Below, in pieces: positions 49,060-60,599 of a DNA stretch of 64,000 bases. The notes under the pieces are model-generated. The model saw only the letters and a list, made by a program, of their open reading frames with translations. It did not search any database and had not been told where the DNA came from. A program made the translations under genes and the position numbers. How positions within the stretch are numbered: the first letter of the stretch is position 1; every line of letters begins with the position of its first letter. This DNA comes from Oscarella lobularis (Eukaryota; Porifera; Homoscleromorpha; Homosclerophorida; Oscarellidae). The stretch is from contig NC_089175.1 of the NCBI RefSeq assembly GCF_947507565.1, positions 4,081,733-4,145,732 of the forward strand, read 5' to 3'.

Positions 49060-50620
49060 CTCCTTTCCGAGCCTTTTATGGAAGCCATCGTCAGGAGTGT
49101 TCACGAGATGAATCCGACAGTGGAAAACATCACCGTCGTTGGCAAAGAGAAAAGCTGCCACGAAGGTTCGAGATCATTAATTGGCGCGCACGTCAAGTTC
49201 ACCACCTCTCTTTTTCAACAAGTCGCTTACGAACTGACGAACTCTATGCATCTTACGCCTAAATGTTTGCAAGGAGCATCTTTTCCGGCGGCGGCGACGG
49301 CTACGACGCCTGTACTCGCATTCAAATACTCTCGCACGCTTGTCGGAGATGGGACACTCTGTCGAGGGCCAATTGAAGGTTGCGAAAGAAATAGCCACGC
49401 AGAACGGTTGGCAGTGGCTAGAACTGTGGACACATGGTACTAGTATGGGCCTTGAATCGAAGCATATACTGGATAAGTCTTTTTTGCTTCGTTTCTTTTT
49501 GCTCTAAGATGCCTCTTCCCAACTTCCGACGTGTTTGTGATCCGACCTTGGACGACTAAAACTCGTTGGAGCAGGCGTGAAAGTGAAAGGGATGCCGTAG
49601 TGGTTCACTGTTCAACTAGCACCTGTTTTGAGAGATTAGAATCAGCTAGTTAGATATTCTTAGACTTGGAGGGGGAAAGGTCAAGACATTTTTGTCCTTT
49701 CCTCTCCGCTGTGAAATTCTGCGCAATTCACATTTTGTTCTACTAGGCTCTGTCGGAGTGTTCGCTCGCCCGACATTTCGAATCGGGGTAGCGGGCCTCA
49801 AAGTGGAAAGGTTTAAATTCTTGGATATTCATGGAAGATGTTACCAAAAGGGTAATGAAGCTTCTGGAGTGGATTTTTATAGCTAACAGGGCTGGTTTTA
49901 TTTCTCTATATGTAGCTTTTGCTTCAAAACAATCCTAAGACACTTTTTCCCCACTTGGTGTTCACCTCTTCGGAATGACAAGAAGCTTTTCTCACAATGC
50001 TACGATTCATGAATGGCTTGTCAATTCGTTTTCTAAGGAGATCTTGGTCAGCTCGCTTCTTTATGTTAATTGAGGCTAAGCTAAGTTTTCACTTTTGTAA
50101 TTAGCCTACCGCTATGTATCTGCACGACGGACTTCTCCTACAAAGTCATCTTATTGAGATGAACGCATCAGACCTCACTCTCCAGGCTATCAGAAATCAA
50201 GCCCAAAAGGTAGGCGCAGAAGAGATCCTCTAATATCTATCTATCTATCTATCTATTGATACTTGGCAATGAAGCTTGATGGTCTAACAGCTGGGGCCCC
50301 ATTCGGTTTGACAGCTACCTCAAAGGCAGAACTTATGATCAATACAATATATTTAGTTTGAGCGACACTCTCACTAAGGTAGGAATTTACCTTTAGATCG
50401 TATGGGGGATGGAAGGCGGATTTTAATTAATTATGGTGTATACAATGGTGGTAAGTAATGTTCAGCGCGGTAAAGATCCACTCAAAACGTATTCGCGAAA
50501 GAGGCGAGACTTCGTGGAGTGCCAACCAGTAGCTCCAGTAAATGGCTCGTATCACTTTCGTGTTGTAACAATCGAGGCAAGCGTGCTCAGAAATCAGAAA
50601 ATATTTGATGTCTGTATACA
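49060..50620 (+). pseudogene. probable ligand-binding N-terminal region of the glutamate receptor
   Basis: Scattered open pieces have the look of a periplasmic-binding-type (LIVBP) amino-terminal domain: EAIVRSVHEMNPTVENITVV (about 49080), LKVAKEIATQNGWQWLELWT (about 49374-49434), DVFVIRPWTTKTRW and AVVVHCSTSTCFERL (about 49530-49645), and AMYLHDGLLLQSHLIEMNAS (50106 onward). The last is typical of the region preceding the ligand-binding domain in ionotropic glutamate receptors. Frames change repeatedly and no continuous model could be built. A short (CTAT)n run lies near 50236. It leads into the clear receptor sequence at 50635. Confidence 0.35.
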
Positions 50621-50634
50621 ATATGTACTATTAG

Positions 50635-52150
50635 GAACCGCCGTTCTTGTTTTACAACAAGAACTCGACTCCCCAGTACACGGGATTTCTCGTGGACATG
50701 ATGGAGCTGCCCAAAGAGAATATGGGTGCAACGGGGTTTCCTTTCACATACACATTTGGACTTTCTCCCGACGGAATGTACGGAGATTTTCACACTACTG
50801 TACGAGGCGCGGAGTAGCAGAACCGGGAGGAATGTTAGGCGAAGTTGTGCACTGCGTAAGAGGCGAGAGAAAGCACTCGAGTCTAAATCAATAAGAGTTT
50901 TCTTTCCGACCCACTAGAGGGCCGATTTAGCTGTCGCACCCATAGTTATCACGGCTAATCGTCAGAAGCACGTCGACTTCACGAAACCTTGGATGGACTC
51001 CGGACTCGTGCTCATGTCTTCAAAGCCTCATCCGATAACTGCAACTTACTTTGCATTGCTCGATCCTTTGTCCCCTCGCCTGTGGATTCTTGCTATCGTC
51101 TTCATCTTTGTTGCCAGTATAACTTTGCCTCTTCTCCAGATGATCACCCCCATCGCGCTTGCAAGAGACTCGCGATCTTCATGAAAATCGTCACGGTGTT
51201 TTCAATCTTTTCGTTACAAACTAAACGAATTGGTTTGGTTTTTCTTCACGACCGCAATGCAGCAGGGACCAGAGGGGGCCACGTTTCTTCCAGCTAAAAT
51301 TCTTATCGGCATTTGGTATTTCTTCGTCATGATCCTCGTGGCAACGTACACGGCAAATTTAGCCGCTTTTCTCACTTTTCATCGTATTCCAATGGGCATA
51401 TCATCTATCGACGACCCAGCAGCTCAGGTTCAGGTTCCCCACGGCACAGTGAAAGGCTCGGCCATCGAGAGCTTCTTCGCCAATTCTCCCTTACAGAACG
51501 ATGGGAACGTTTATGAGGAATACACCCAGTGCGATGGTCGATAACAGTTCGGAGGGCGTAAGGCGAGCTGGGGCAGGAATTCTACCCACAGGCGAAGATT
51601 ACGTTTTCATCTGGGACGCGCCAGCACTGCAATATCTTACCACCAAGAGACCGTGCAGCACTCGAAGTTTCAACAGACATGGACACGGACGGCATTGTCA
51701 TGCCACAGGGCATGCCATATCGCGATCGATTTTCGATAGAAATACTGAAGCTTCGCGATCGCGGGAACATCGAACAGTTTTCGGCCGATTGGTTCGATGC
51801 GGCCGAGTGCGATAGCGGACCTACATTGTTGGATACCGGACAGATGGACGTGATCAATAGCCTATTAGGTCGGCGTGTTTATTTTGCTGGCTGTGGGCAT
51901 CGCTCTTGCCTTTTTGGTAGCTCTGTTTCACAGGTTCACGTTCAACTTCAGGGGTGGCTCATTCAACCCAAGAGTGCCAAGATCTGAAGAAGAGCCGAGA
52001 AAATACTGTATTAGTGCATTCACTTCGTCCACTTTCCTAGGCGCTCAAAATAGAATCAATATACCCTTTCGTAAATCGAAATCTGAGGAGACAGTCTGGA
52101 GTGTCGGTTTGTTCTCGTACCTGACGTCGCGCCTGGATACATACATGTAA
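50635..52150 (+). pseudogene. ionotropic glutamate receptor, ligand-binding and channel region (decayed)
   Basis: Clear family features in order: S1 (EPPFLFYNKNSTPQYTGF, GMLGEVVHC, then ADLAVAPIVITANRQKHVDF after an intron ending at 50918-50919), M1 (WILAIVFIFVASITLPLL), pore loop M2 (WFFFTTAMQQG, Gln at the Q/R site), M3 with the hallmark ATYTANLAAFLT, S2 (GEDYVFIWDAPALQY, MPQGMPYRDRFSIEIL) and M4 (VFILLAVGIALAFLVALFH). Lesions: frame break plus stop near 50817 within S1, in-frame TGA at 51182-51184 between M1 and M2, and frame changes near 51535, 51665 and 51860. No plausible introns explain these changes. Such receptors are ligand-gated cation channels; this copy cannot encode one as it stands unless the assembly has errors. 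Confidence 0.8.
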
Positions 52151-52179
52151 ACACATCACGTGTAGAGCGAGTCAAAATG

Positions 52180-52623
52180 GCCGTCCTACAAAGAAAGGCC
52201 GTAGCGTACACGTGCCTAAAGTCGTCCAGGCAGGTCTAGCAGTCACCAAAATGTTCTTGGACAGTGTCTGTTTATCAGGTCAAGAAGAATTGCTCGCTGA
52301 TGTGCAAATTACGGCCGAACAGCTTCTTCGCGAAGCGAAGGAACGCCTGCTCGAAGCCGTAAAACCGGTGAGCATCCGAAACGATCGCTGATCTTTGCAA
52401 AGAGCCGATAAAACCAGACTCTCATGCGAAAAATAACCGATCCGGAAGATCTGCGGATTTTCGACTTCGAAAAAGAAAGGTAGAACTCGCGAGGGCATGG
52501 TTTGAGACGTTCGTTACACGCACTCATTTAGGGCTACGAGGATAACCCGGATAACATTCGAAAGAATCGACTCCAGATGACGAATTGGATAAAATGGAGG
52601 AAAGGCCAGAACGACTTTCAAAG
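52180..52623 (+). pseudogene. CRNKL1: 5' end of a CRNKL1 / crooked-neck splicing factor gene
   Basis: Exons 52279-52367 (VQITAEQLLREAKERLLEAV), 52418-52479 (KITDPEDLRIFDFEKER) and 52532-52623 (NIRKNRLQMTNWIKWRKGQN) match the start of the crooked-neck HAT-repeat protein, a spliceosome component; family members have VQITAEQLLREAKER, KITD and DNIRKNR...NWIKYA at these places. A short upstream frame with HVPKVV (about 52215) may be exon 1. Joining exons 2 and 3 leaves the frame one base off. The protein is normally about 700-850 residues with many HAT repeats; only the first 90 or so are present, and repeat DNA begins at about 52690. Truncated copy. Confidence 0.7.
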
Positions 52624-52690
52624 GTCTCTCTTATTAATTCTCTATAGCGAGCATAACGTCGCGTTTCTAGTGCGAGGTCCATATACGAAC

Positions 52691-52731
52691 AGACGCGTTT
52701 TTTTCGACCTTTTAACGGTCAAACGACGCGT
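52691..52731. repeat. hairpin-bearing repeat end, copy 2
   Basis: Near-inverted arms (GACGCGTTTTTTT.CGACC and GGTCAAACGACGCG) around TTTTAAC, followed by TTCTTCAAAGGGGGG. The same hairpin is at 48279-48317 and 58818-58857. It sits exactly where CRNKL1 homology ends. Confidence 0.7.
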
Positions 52732-52909
52732 TTCTTCAAAGGGGGGCTCACTTCAAATTTTGCTTCTTTCAATATAGAATATTTATTGCACAAAATATGA
52801 CCTGTTGCTTGCAATATTTATTGCTATATTTATTGGAGAAAAGATGGCCTGTTCTTTTGAATTTTGACTCTATTGTCTCTCTCTGCATAGTTGACTGTTG
52901 TTTTTCTAG

Positions 52910-53400
52910 ACACATCAAGAACGGGGAGATGAGAGAGTATCAGATTCGTGGAGGACTCAACTGGTTGATCGAATAAATGACTGGAGTATCGGCAGATGAA
53001 ATGGTCACTTAACAACAGCATTACCTTATCGAGAATTTGATTATTTATTTTTCGCTTTTATAGGGTCTCGCAAAGACGCTGCAGACGATTTCGCTGTTCG
53101 GCTATCCGAAGCAAATCGACTTTTCACAATTGGATTGGCGAATTTGAGCTCTGGTGTCCAAACACACAAACCATCGCCAAAGAAGCTTGGGTCAGTCTTG
53201 TGAACCTGTGAGCGAGACACCGCTGATCACTCTTGTTTATTTAAACTGTTTCCTAGGCTTCTCTTGTCAAGTCGACCTACAAAGTGGTTCTCATTGAGAA
53301 GAGCCACTTGAAGAAAATCAATCGGATATGCATCGAGAAATCGATGCAGTCTCTCGCCGCGATCGTTTTCATCAATGCAGTCTTACGCCGCGATCGTCTT
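52910..53400 (+). pseudogene. ISWI-type SNF2 helicase fragment, copy 1
   Basis: Remnants of the N-terminal ATPase lobe of an ISWI (SMARCA1/5) chromatin remodeller: HIKNGEMREYQIRGG and LNWLI (52912 on), GVSADEM, then after an intron GLAKTLQTISLFGY (motif I, with Ala replacing the usual Gly of GLGKT), KSTFHNWIGEFELWCPNT in another frame, and YKVVLIEKSHLKKIN (about 53276), equivalent to the region just before the DEAH box. In-frame stop after LNWLIE and at least one frameshift. Two further copies lie at 56655-57170 and 58945-59280, so the fragment travels with a repeated block. Confidence 0.75.
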
Positions 53401-53958
53401 CGACAGCAAAAAAGCCCAAACTAATTGCATTGTCATAACGAACAACGTCATCAGGTACGGTACCCTAAAAGAATCCTTGGGCATATAGAAAAGGTAGAGG
53501 GAGGACCCGCAGCGCCAGTCTGTATAGTCAAGTAGAGGGCTCTCAGCGCCAGTCAATGGGTAGTTTACTTCTAAATGGTAAAAACGATTAAAATTACCCG
53601 TCAAATTGCCACGAGGTAAAATTACTGCGAACTAAAATAATGGAAAGTTGAGGAACACTCGACCTAGTAAAGTGCTTTATATTATCCTAGTTTCAGGGCA
53701 ATTAAGTAGAGGCACTCACTTTTATAAAAAATGCACAGCACAGCTATTATATCAAAGGGGGCGCCCACGTTTGATAGGCGAGAGTGTCTGTAATTCGTTG
53801 CGCGCGAGTCGCGCTTACGGATCAGGCGCATGGAACGCCACTCGCGCATAGTAATTGCGTGATCAACGGCAGCGCCCGACTGCTTATTAAGGGAAGATAG
53901 AATTTTTTTTTCATCCCGCCATTACCGCACCCTTAATTAATTAATTAATTAATTAATC
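53401..53958. repeat. repeat block following the ISWI fragment
   Basis: This stretch (GGTACGGTACCCT near 53455, AGCGCCAGT twice, AAATTACCCGTCAAATTGCC) recurs after each ISWI fragment at 57170-57720 and 59290-59760, with small indels. It ends with a (TTAA)n microsatellite near 53935-53955. No gene. Confidence 0.7.
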
Positions 53959-54290
53959 ACACTGTAATTACAAGAGCAATACAGTGAAATTACAAGAGAC
54001 TGGCCAGGCGACTCTCTTGTAATAAATTACAGTGAAATTACAAGAGACTGGCCAACAGACTCTCTTGTAATAAATTACAGTGAAATTACAAGAGTCTGGC
54101 AAAGCGACTCTCTTGTAATTATTTACAGTGAAATTACAAGAGACTGGCCTAGCGACTTTCTTGAATGAATTTCAGTAAAATTACAAGTGACTGGCCAACA
54201 GTCTCTCTTGTAATAAATTATAGTGAAATTACATGAGTCTGGCCAACCGACTGTCTTTTAATAATTCACAGTGAAATTACAAGAGGCTGA
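53959..54290. repeat. hairpin satellite array H1 (48-bp unit)
   Basis: About seven copies of a roughly 48-bp unit. Each has 10-bp inverted arms TTACAAGAGA and TCTCTTGTAA separated by CTGGCCAACAGAC or a variant, joined by a TAAATTACAGTGAAA linker. The arms are better conserved than the loop in many units. Confidence 0.9.
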
Positions 54291-54299
54291 AAAAACGCG

Positions 54300-55490
54300 C
54301 CTCTTTGACGTAGCAATTTTTTTTAAAAAAATTAAAAAAAGTTACGACACTTGATACAAACCACACGGAAGACGGTGCTATGGAGGTTTATCCGGTACCA
54401 GAGGTATCTCACAGGCGCAGCGGAGCTAATGACTAGGAAGGCCGGAGCCCTTGTCGGGTGAGGAGAATGACCGACCACCGGGCCATGATGGTCAAACCCT
54501 TGGGGAGAGTTTCCAACTCCCTTCTATCCTAGTCACGAGCTCATGCTCCTGCTACTGATAAGTATATGGAAACGCTGGGTATATATATGAGAACCCTGCC
54601 GGGGTCACTTCGACTGCAGCTATTCACCAACCAAAAATACTCTCTCAATCGGCCGCAAATACGTTTCTGACAACAACAACAAACGAATTTTGTCGGAAAT
54701 CAATCTAGAAACGCGAAAAAACGGAGAATATAACGCGTGCCACGTACGAAAGGCACGCCCTGTCACGCTACATATGACGTCAGTTGAATGCAACAAAATG
54801 CTTCATAGGAACAAGTAGAGGCAAAGAATTCGCCGCGAAGTGCATTGTGGGTCTATTCTAAAGACATTCCGTCGCCATTTAGAGGCGCAAAGCAAACGGA
54901 TGCGAAGTTACGACGATATGCTTAATCAGCGAAATCTAGGCGATATGTGCCGCCTCTATAAACAGGCATAGCGAAACGCGCGCTAAGCGGATCAGACCAC
55001 AGATAATATTGTCTCTGATCAGACGCTACATGACTAGTACTGGCGCGCCGCGCGCAGGCACTCATTGACTGAATACTGGTGCGCTGCGCGCTGGCTCTCG
55101 TCAAATCATTTAACAACAGACAAATAAATAAATAAATTCGGTCAAAATTTGTCCAAAGACAAATTTCGTGTCTAAGGAAAAGGCTGAAATTATGTTTTCA
55201 GCCGTCTTCCTTGTAGAAATTAATTCACGTTTTCAACAATCCGCTCCCTGAGTATACATTTATACTCCGGGCGAAGAACGGCTCCCTGAGTGTATAAATA
55301 TATTTCCTCCTTGTAGCAGTTAATAAGGAAAAGGCTGAAATCATGCTTTCAACAGTCCTCCTTCTAGAAATTAATCACTGGTTTTTCAATTTAAATTGGC
55401 AATACTTTTCATATATTCCCCCATATTCGGCGACGCTAATTCCATCCTCTCGTCGTCCGTACTCTCCAACAGACTCTCTTGCAAAGGGGG
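54300..55490. repeat. dispersed ~1.2-kb element, copy II
   Basis: Near-identical to copy III (61030-62378); its first 0.7 kb is the reverse complement of copy I (47560-48320). It begins with a GAGGCTG...CGCGCCTC inverted pair near 54282-54303 and holds short inverted repeats such as AAATTTGTC...GACAAATTT near 55148. No coding frame of substance. Confidence 0.7.
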
Positions 55491-55783
55491 CGCCCACTTT
55501 TTATAGGCAAAGTGTCTGTAATTCTTTGCGCGCGAGTCGCACTTACGGATGAGGCGCATGGAACGCCACTCGCGCATAAAAAGTGCTGGCGGTTACGCCC
55601 ACTTTTGATGGGCAAGTGTCTTCAATTCGTTGCGCGCGAATGGCGCTTGCGGTTCAGGCGCATGGAACGCCACTCGCGCATAGTAATGGCGTGGTCAACG
55701 GCAGCGCCCGACTGCTTATTAAAGGAAGATAGAATTTTTTCATCCTGTCATTACCTCACCGTTAATTAATTAAATAATTACTT

Positions 55784-56170
55784 ACACTGTAATTACAAGA
55801 GTATTACAAGAGACTGGCCAGGCGACTCTCTTGTAATAAATTACAGTGAAATTACAAGATACTGGCCAAACGACTCTCTTGCAATAAATTGCAGTAAATT
55901 ACAAGAGACTGGCCAAGAGACTCTCTTGTAATAAATTACAGTGAAATTACAAGAGACTGGCCAAGCGATTCTCTTGTAGTAAATTGCAGTGAAATGACAA
56001 GAGACTGGCCAACCGACTCTCTTGCAATAAATTACAAAAAATACAAGAGTCTGGCCAACCGACTCTTTTTGAATGAATTACAGTAAAATTACAAGAGACT
56101 GGCCAACAGACTATCTTGTTATAAATTACAGTGAAATTACCAGAGACTGGCCAACCGACTCTCTTGTACA
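55784..56170. repeat. hairpin satellite array H2
   Basis: About eight copies of the same 48-bp hairpin unit as 53959-54290. Some arms carry matching changes (for example TCTCTTGCAATAAATTGCA in several units). Confidence 0.9.
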
Positions 56171-56179
56171 TAAGAAAAT

Positions 56180-56345
56180 TGTCTTCAAGACAATTTTTAA
56201 AAGTTGTTTTTTAATTCTTAGGACCTAAATATTTAATTCAGGGCCTAATCTTTAATTCTTAGGCCCTAAATATTAAATTGAGGCTCTAATCTTTAATTCT
56301 AAAGGCCTAAATATTAAATTGAGGGCCTAATCTTTAATTCCTAGT
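56180..56345. repeat. short AT-rich tandem repeat
   Basis: Four or five copies of a roughly 33-bp unit of the form TTTAATTCTTAGGCCCTAAATATTAAATTGAGG, AGGCCCTAA being the constant core. Related TTTAGGCCC/TTTAATATTTAGG sequence is found at about 57745-57845 and 60503-60603. Confidence 0.75.
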
Positions 56346-56600
56346 AAAATGTTTCTAGCGTTTATTTATTAGGTAGGGAAACATGTTTCCATTAGGTAGG
56401 GAAACATTTTTCCAGTGTTGATTCATTAGGTAGGGAAACATGTTTCTATTTAGGTTGGGAAACATGTTTCCAGCGTTTATTCATTAGGTAGGGGAACATG
56501 TTTCTAGCGTTTTTTCATTGGGTAGGGGAACATGTTTCTAGCGTTTATTCATTAGGTAGGGAAACATGTTTCTATTAGGTTGGGAAACATGTTTCCAAGG
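56346..56600. repeat. palindromic ~35-bp array, block 1
   Basis: About seven copies of a unit with GGTAGGGAAACATGTTTCC; GGAAACATGTTTCC is a perfect 14-bp palindrome. The same family forms the longer array at 62588-63459. Confidence 0.9.
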
Positions 56601-56654
56601 GCATGGTTTGAGACTCTATTGTCTCTCTCTGCATAGTTGACTGTTGTTTTTCTA

Positions 56655-57170
56655 GACATCAAGAACGGGGAGATGGGAGAGTATAGATTCGTGGAGGACT
56701 CAACTGGTTGATCGAATAAATGACTGGAATATCGGCAGATGAAATGGTCACTTAACAACAGCATTACCTTATCGAGAATTTGATTATTTATTTTTCGCTT
56801 TTTATAGGGTCTCGCAAAGACGCTGTAGACGATTTCGCTGTTCGGCTATCCGAAGCAAATCGACTTTTCACAATTGGATTGGCAAATTTGAGCTCTGGTG
56901 TCCAAACACACAAACCATCGCCAAAGAAGCTTGGGTCAGTCTTGTGAACCTGTGAGCGAGACACCGCTGATCACTCTTGTTTATTTAAACTGTTTCCTAG
57001 GCTTCTTTTGTCAAGTCGACCTACAAAGTGGTTCTCATTGAGAAGAGCCACTTGAAGAAAATCAATCGGATATGCATCGAGAAATCAATGCAGTCTCTCG
57101 CCGCGATCGTTTTCATCAATGCAGTCTTGCGCCGCGATCGTCTTCGACAGCAAAAAAGCCAAAGCTAATT
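56655..57170 (+). pseudogene. ISWI-type SNF2 helicase fragment, copy 2
   Basis: Nearly identical to 52910-53400 (offset about 3.74 kb), with the same stop after the first segment, the same frame break, and the same GLAKT substitution. HIKNG lacks its first codons here, and GTATCAG has become GTATAG, adding a stop. Clearly duplicated after it was already inactive. Confidence 0.75.
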
Positions 57171-57844
57171 GCATTGTCATAACGAACAACGTCATCAGGT
57201 ACGGTACCCTATAAGAATCCTTGGGCATATAGGAAAGGTAGAGGGAGGACCCGCAGCGCCAGTCTGTATAGTCAAGTAGAGGGCTCTCAGCGCCAGTCAA
57301 TGGGTAGTTTACTTCTAAATGGTAAAAACGATTAAAATTACCCGTCAAATTGCCACGAGGTAAAATTACTGCGAACTAAAATAATGGAAAGTTGAGGAAC
57401 ACTCGACCTAGTAAAGTGCTTTATATTATCCTAGTTTCAGGGCAATTAAGTAGAGGCACTCAAGACCTACACTTTTATAAAAAATGCACAGCACAGCTCT
57501 TATATCAAAGGGGGCGCCCACGTTTGATAGGCGAGAGTGTCTGTAATTCGTTGCGCGCGAGTCGCGCTTACGGATCAGGCGCATGGAACGCCACTCGCGC
57601 ATAAAAAGTGCTGGCGAGAACGCCCACTTTTGACAGGCAAGTGTCTTCAATTCGTTGCGCGCGAGCCGCGCTTACGGATCAGGCGCATGGAACGCCACTC
57701 GCGCATAGTAATGGCGTGACCAACGGCAGCGCCCGACTGCTTATTAAATATTTAGGCCCACACAATTAAAGATGAGGCCTTCAATTTAATATTTAGGCCC
57801 TAAGAAATAGAGATGAGTGCCTCAATTTAATATTTAGATAAAGA
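57171..57844. repeat. repeat block following ISWI fragment copy 2
   Basis: Matches 53401-53860, then two GC-rich 95-bp units (57511, 57612), then a TTTAGGCCC-rich stretch (57745-57844) that is repeated at 60503-60603. No gene. Confidence 0.7.
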
Positions 57845-58673
57845 TAAGAGTCTGGCAAAGCGACTCTCTTGTAATAAATTCCAGTGAAATTGCAAGAGAC
57901 TGGCCCACCGAATCTCTTGTAATAAATTACGGTGAAATTACAAGAGTCTCGGCAACAGACTCTCTTGCAATAAATTGCAGTAAAATTACAAGAGACTGGC
58001 CAACAGATTCTCTTGCAATAAATTACTGTGAAATTTCAAGATTCTGGCCAACAGTTTCTCTTGTAATAAATTGCAGTAAAATTCCCAGAGACTGGCCAAC
58101 AGACTCTCTTGTAATAAATTGCAGTGAAATTACAAGAGACTGGCCAACAGACTCTCTTGTAATAAATTACAGTAAAATTACAAGAGACTGGACAACAGAC
58201 TCTCTTGTAATAAATTACAGTGAAATTACTAGAGACTGGCCAACAGACTCTCTTGTAATAAATTACTGTGAAATTACAAGTGATTGGCCAAAAGTCTCTA
58301 TTGTAATAAATTACAGTGAAATTACAAGAGACTGGCCAAGCGACTTTTTTGTAATATATTAAAGTGAAATTACAAGTGACTGGCCAACAGACTCTCTTGT
58401 AATAAATTACAGTGAAATTACAAGAGACTGGCCAACAGACTCTCTTGTAATAAATTACTGTGAAATTACAAGTGATTGGCCAAAAGTCTCTATTGTAATA
58501 AATTACAGTGAAATTACAAGAGACTGGCCAAGCGACTCTTTTGTAATATATTAAAGTGAAATTACAAGTGACTGGCCAACAGACTCTCTTGTAATAAATT
58601 ACAGTGAAATTACAAGAGACTGGCCCACCGAATCTTGTGTAATAAATTAGAGTGAAATTACAAGAGTCTGAAA
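57845..58673. repeat. hairpin satellite array H3
   Basis: The longest array of the 48-bp hairpin unit, about 17 copies. A four-unit segment (about 58240-58380) is repeated at about 58420-58580, including the rare GTGATTGGCCAAAAGTC variant, so short higher-order duplication has occurred. Confidence 0.9.
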
Positions 58674-58689
58674 AAACGAGCTTCTTTGA

Positions 58690-58860
58690 CGTAGCAAATT
58701 TATAAAATAGTTACGACACTTGATACAAACCACACGGAAGACGGTGCTATGGAGGTTTATCCGGTACCAGAGGTATCTCACAGGCGCAGCGGAGCTAATG
58801 ACTAGGAAAGCCAGAACAGACGCGCTTTTTGACCTTTTAGCGGTCAAACGACACGCTTCT
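58690..58860. repeat. truncated dispersed element plus hairpin, copy 3
   Basis: 58705-58812 matches the start of copies II and III (TTACGACACTTGATACAAAC) and breaks off at 58812, followed at once by the hairpin (58818-58857) also seen at 48279 and 52691. Confidence 0.7.
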
Positions 58861-58944
58861 TCAAAGGGGGCCCCACTTCAAATTTTGCTTCTTTTAATAT
58901 TGAATATTTATTGCAGAAAATATGACCTGTTGCTCCCAATATTT

Positions 58945-59280
58945 ATCGCTGTTCGGCTATCCGAAGCAAATCGACTTTTCACAATTGGATTGGCGAATTT
59001 GAGCTCTGGTGTCCAAACATGCAAACCAAGAAGCTTGGGTCAGTCTTGTGAACCTGTGAGCGAGACACCGCTGATCACTCTTGTTTATTTAAACTGTTTC
59101 CTAGGCTTCTTTTGTCAAGTCGACCTGCGAAGTGGTTCTCATTGAGAAGAGACACTTCAAGAAAATCAATTAGATATGTATCGAGAAATCAATGCAGTCT
59201 CTCGCCGCGATCGTTTTCATCAATACAGTCTTGCGCCGCGATCGTCTTCGACAGCAAAAAAGCCAAAGCTAATTGCATTG
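58945..59280 (+). pseudogene. ISWI-type SNF2 helicase fragment, copy 3
   Basis: Shorter copy beginning within SLFGY (58947), then KSTFHNWIGEFELWCPN and the later YEVVLIEK-type piece. It lacks the MREYQIRGG and GLAKT portions found in copies 1 and 2. Confidence 0.7.
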
Positions 59281-59789
59281 TCATAACGAACAACGTCATC
59301 AGGTACGGTACCCTAAAAGAATATAGGAAAGGTAGAGGGAGGACCCGCAGCGCCAGTCGGTTTAGTCAAGTAGAGGGCTCTCAGCGCCAGTCAATAGGTA
59401 GTTTACTTCTAAATGGTAAAAACGATTAAAATTACCCACAATGTCAAATTGCCACGAGGTAAAATTACTACGAACTAAAATAATGGAAAGTTGAGGAACA
59501 CTCGACCTGGTAAAGTATTTATATTATCCTAGTTTCAGGGCATTTAAGTAGAGGCACTCAAGACCTACACTTTTATAAAAAATGCACAGCACAGCTATTA
59601 TATCAAAGGGGGCGCCCACGTTTGATAGGCGAGAGTGTCTGTAATTCGTTGCGCGCGAGTCGCGCTTACGGATCAGGTGCAAGGAACGCCACTCGCGCAT
59701 AATAATTGCGTTATCAACGGCAGCGCCCGACTGCTTATTAAGGGAAGATAGAATTTTTTTCATCTTGTTATTACCACACCCTTAATAAA
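59281..59789. repeat. repeat block following ISWI fragment copy 3
   Basis: Matches 53450-53930 and 57180-57600, with small indels, and includes one GC-rich 95-bp unit at 59607. No gene. Confidence 0.7.
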
Positions 59790-60210
59790 TTACACTGTAG
59801 TTACAAGAGACTGGTAAACAGACTCTCTTGTAATAAATTGCAGTAAAATTACAAGAGACTGGCAAACAGACTCTCTTGTAATAAATTGCAGTAAAATTAC
59901 AAGAGACTGGCAAACAGACTCTCTTGTAATAAATTATAGTGAAATTACAAGAGACTGGCCAAAGACTCTGTTGTAATATAAATTACAGTGAAAATACAAG
60001 AGATTTGCCAACAGACTCTCTTGTAATAAATTAAAGTATAATTACAAGAGACGGGCCAACAGACTCTCTTCTTGGACTTGTAATAAATTACAGGGAAATT
60101 ACAAGAGACTGGCCAACAGACTCTCTTGTAATAAATTACAGTAAAATTACAAGCAACTGGTGGCCAACAGACTCTCTTGTACTAAATTACAGTGACGTTA
60201 CAAGACTAAT
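59790..60210. repeat. hairpin satellite array H4
   Basis: About nine copies of the 48-bp hairpin unit; one has an inserted CTTGGACTTGTAA stretch near 60070. Followed by two GC-rich 95-bp units (60268, 60372). Confidence 0.9.
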
Positions 60211-60599
60211 TCCATCCTCTCGTCGTCCGTACTTCGACAGACTCTCCAACAGACTCTCTTGCAAAGGTTGCGCCCACTTTTTATAGGAAAGTGTCTGTAA
60301 TTCGTTGCGCGCGAGTCGCGCTTACGGATGAGGCGCATGGAACGTCACTCGCGCATAAAAAGTGCTGGCCGTAACGCTCACTTTTGATGGGCAAGTGTCT
60401 TCAATTCGTTGCGCGCGAATGGCGCTTGCGGTTCAGGCGTATGGAACGCCACTCGCGCATAGTAATGGCGTGGCCAACGGCAGCGCCCGACTGCTTATTA
60501 AATATTTAGGCCCACACAATTAAAGATGAGGCCTTCAATTTAATATTTAGGCCCTAAGAAATAGAGATGAGTGCCTCAATTTAATATTTAGATAAAGAT

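Noticed and set aside
49692-49886. Resemblance to small-subunit rRNA (AAATTCTTGGAT)
   Set aside because: Only a dozen bases match; the surrounding sequence does not follow rRNA.
54922-55116. Short frames inside dispersed elements II and III
   Set aside because: Differ between the near-identical copies by frame and length; no conserved product.
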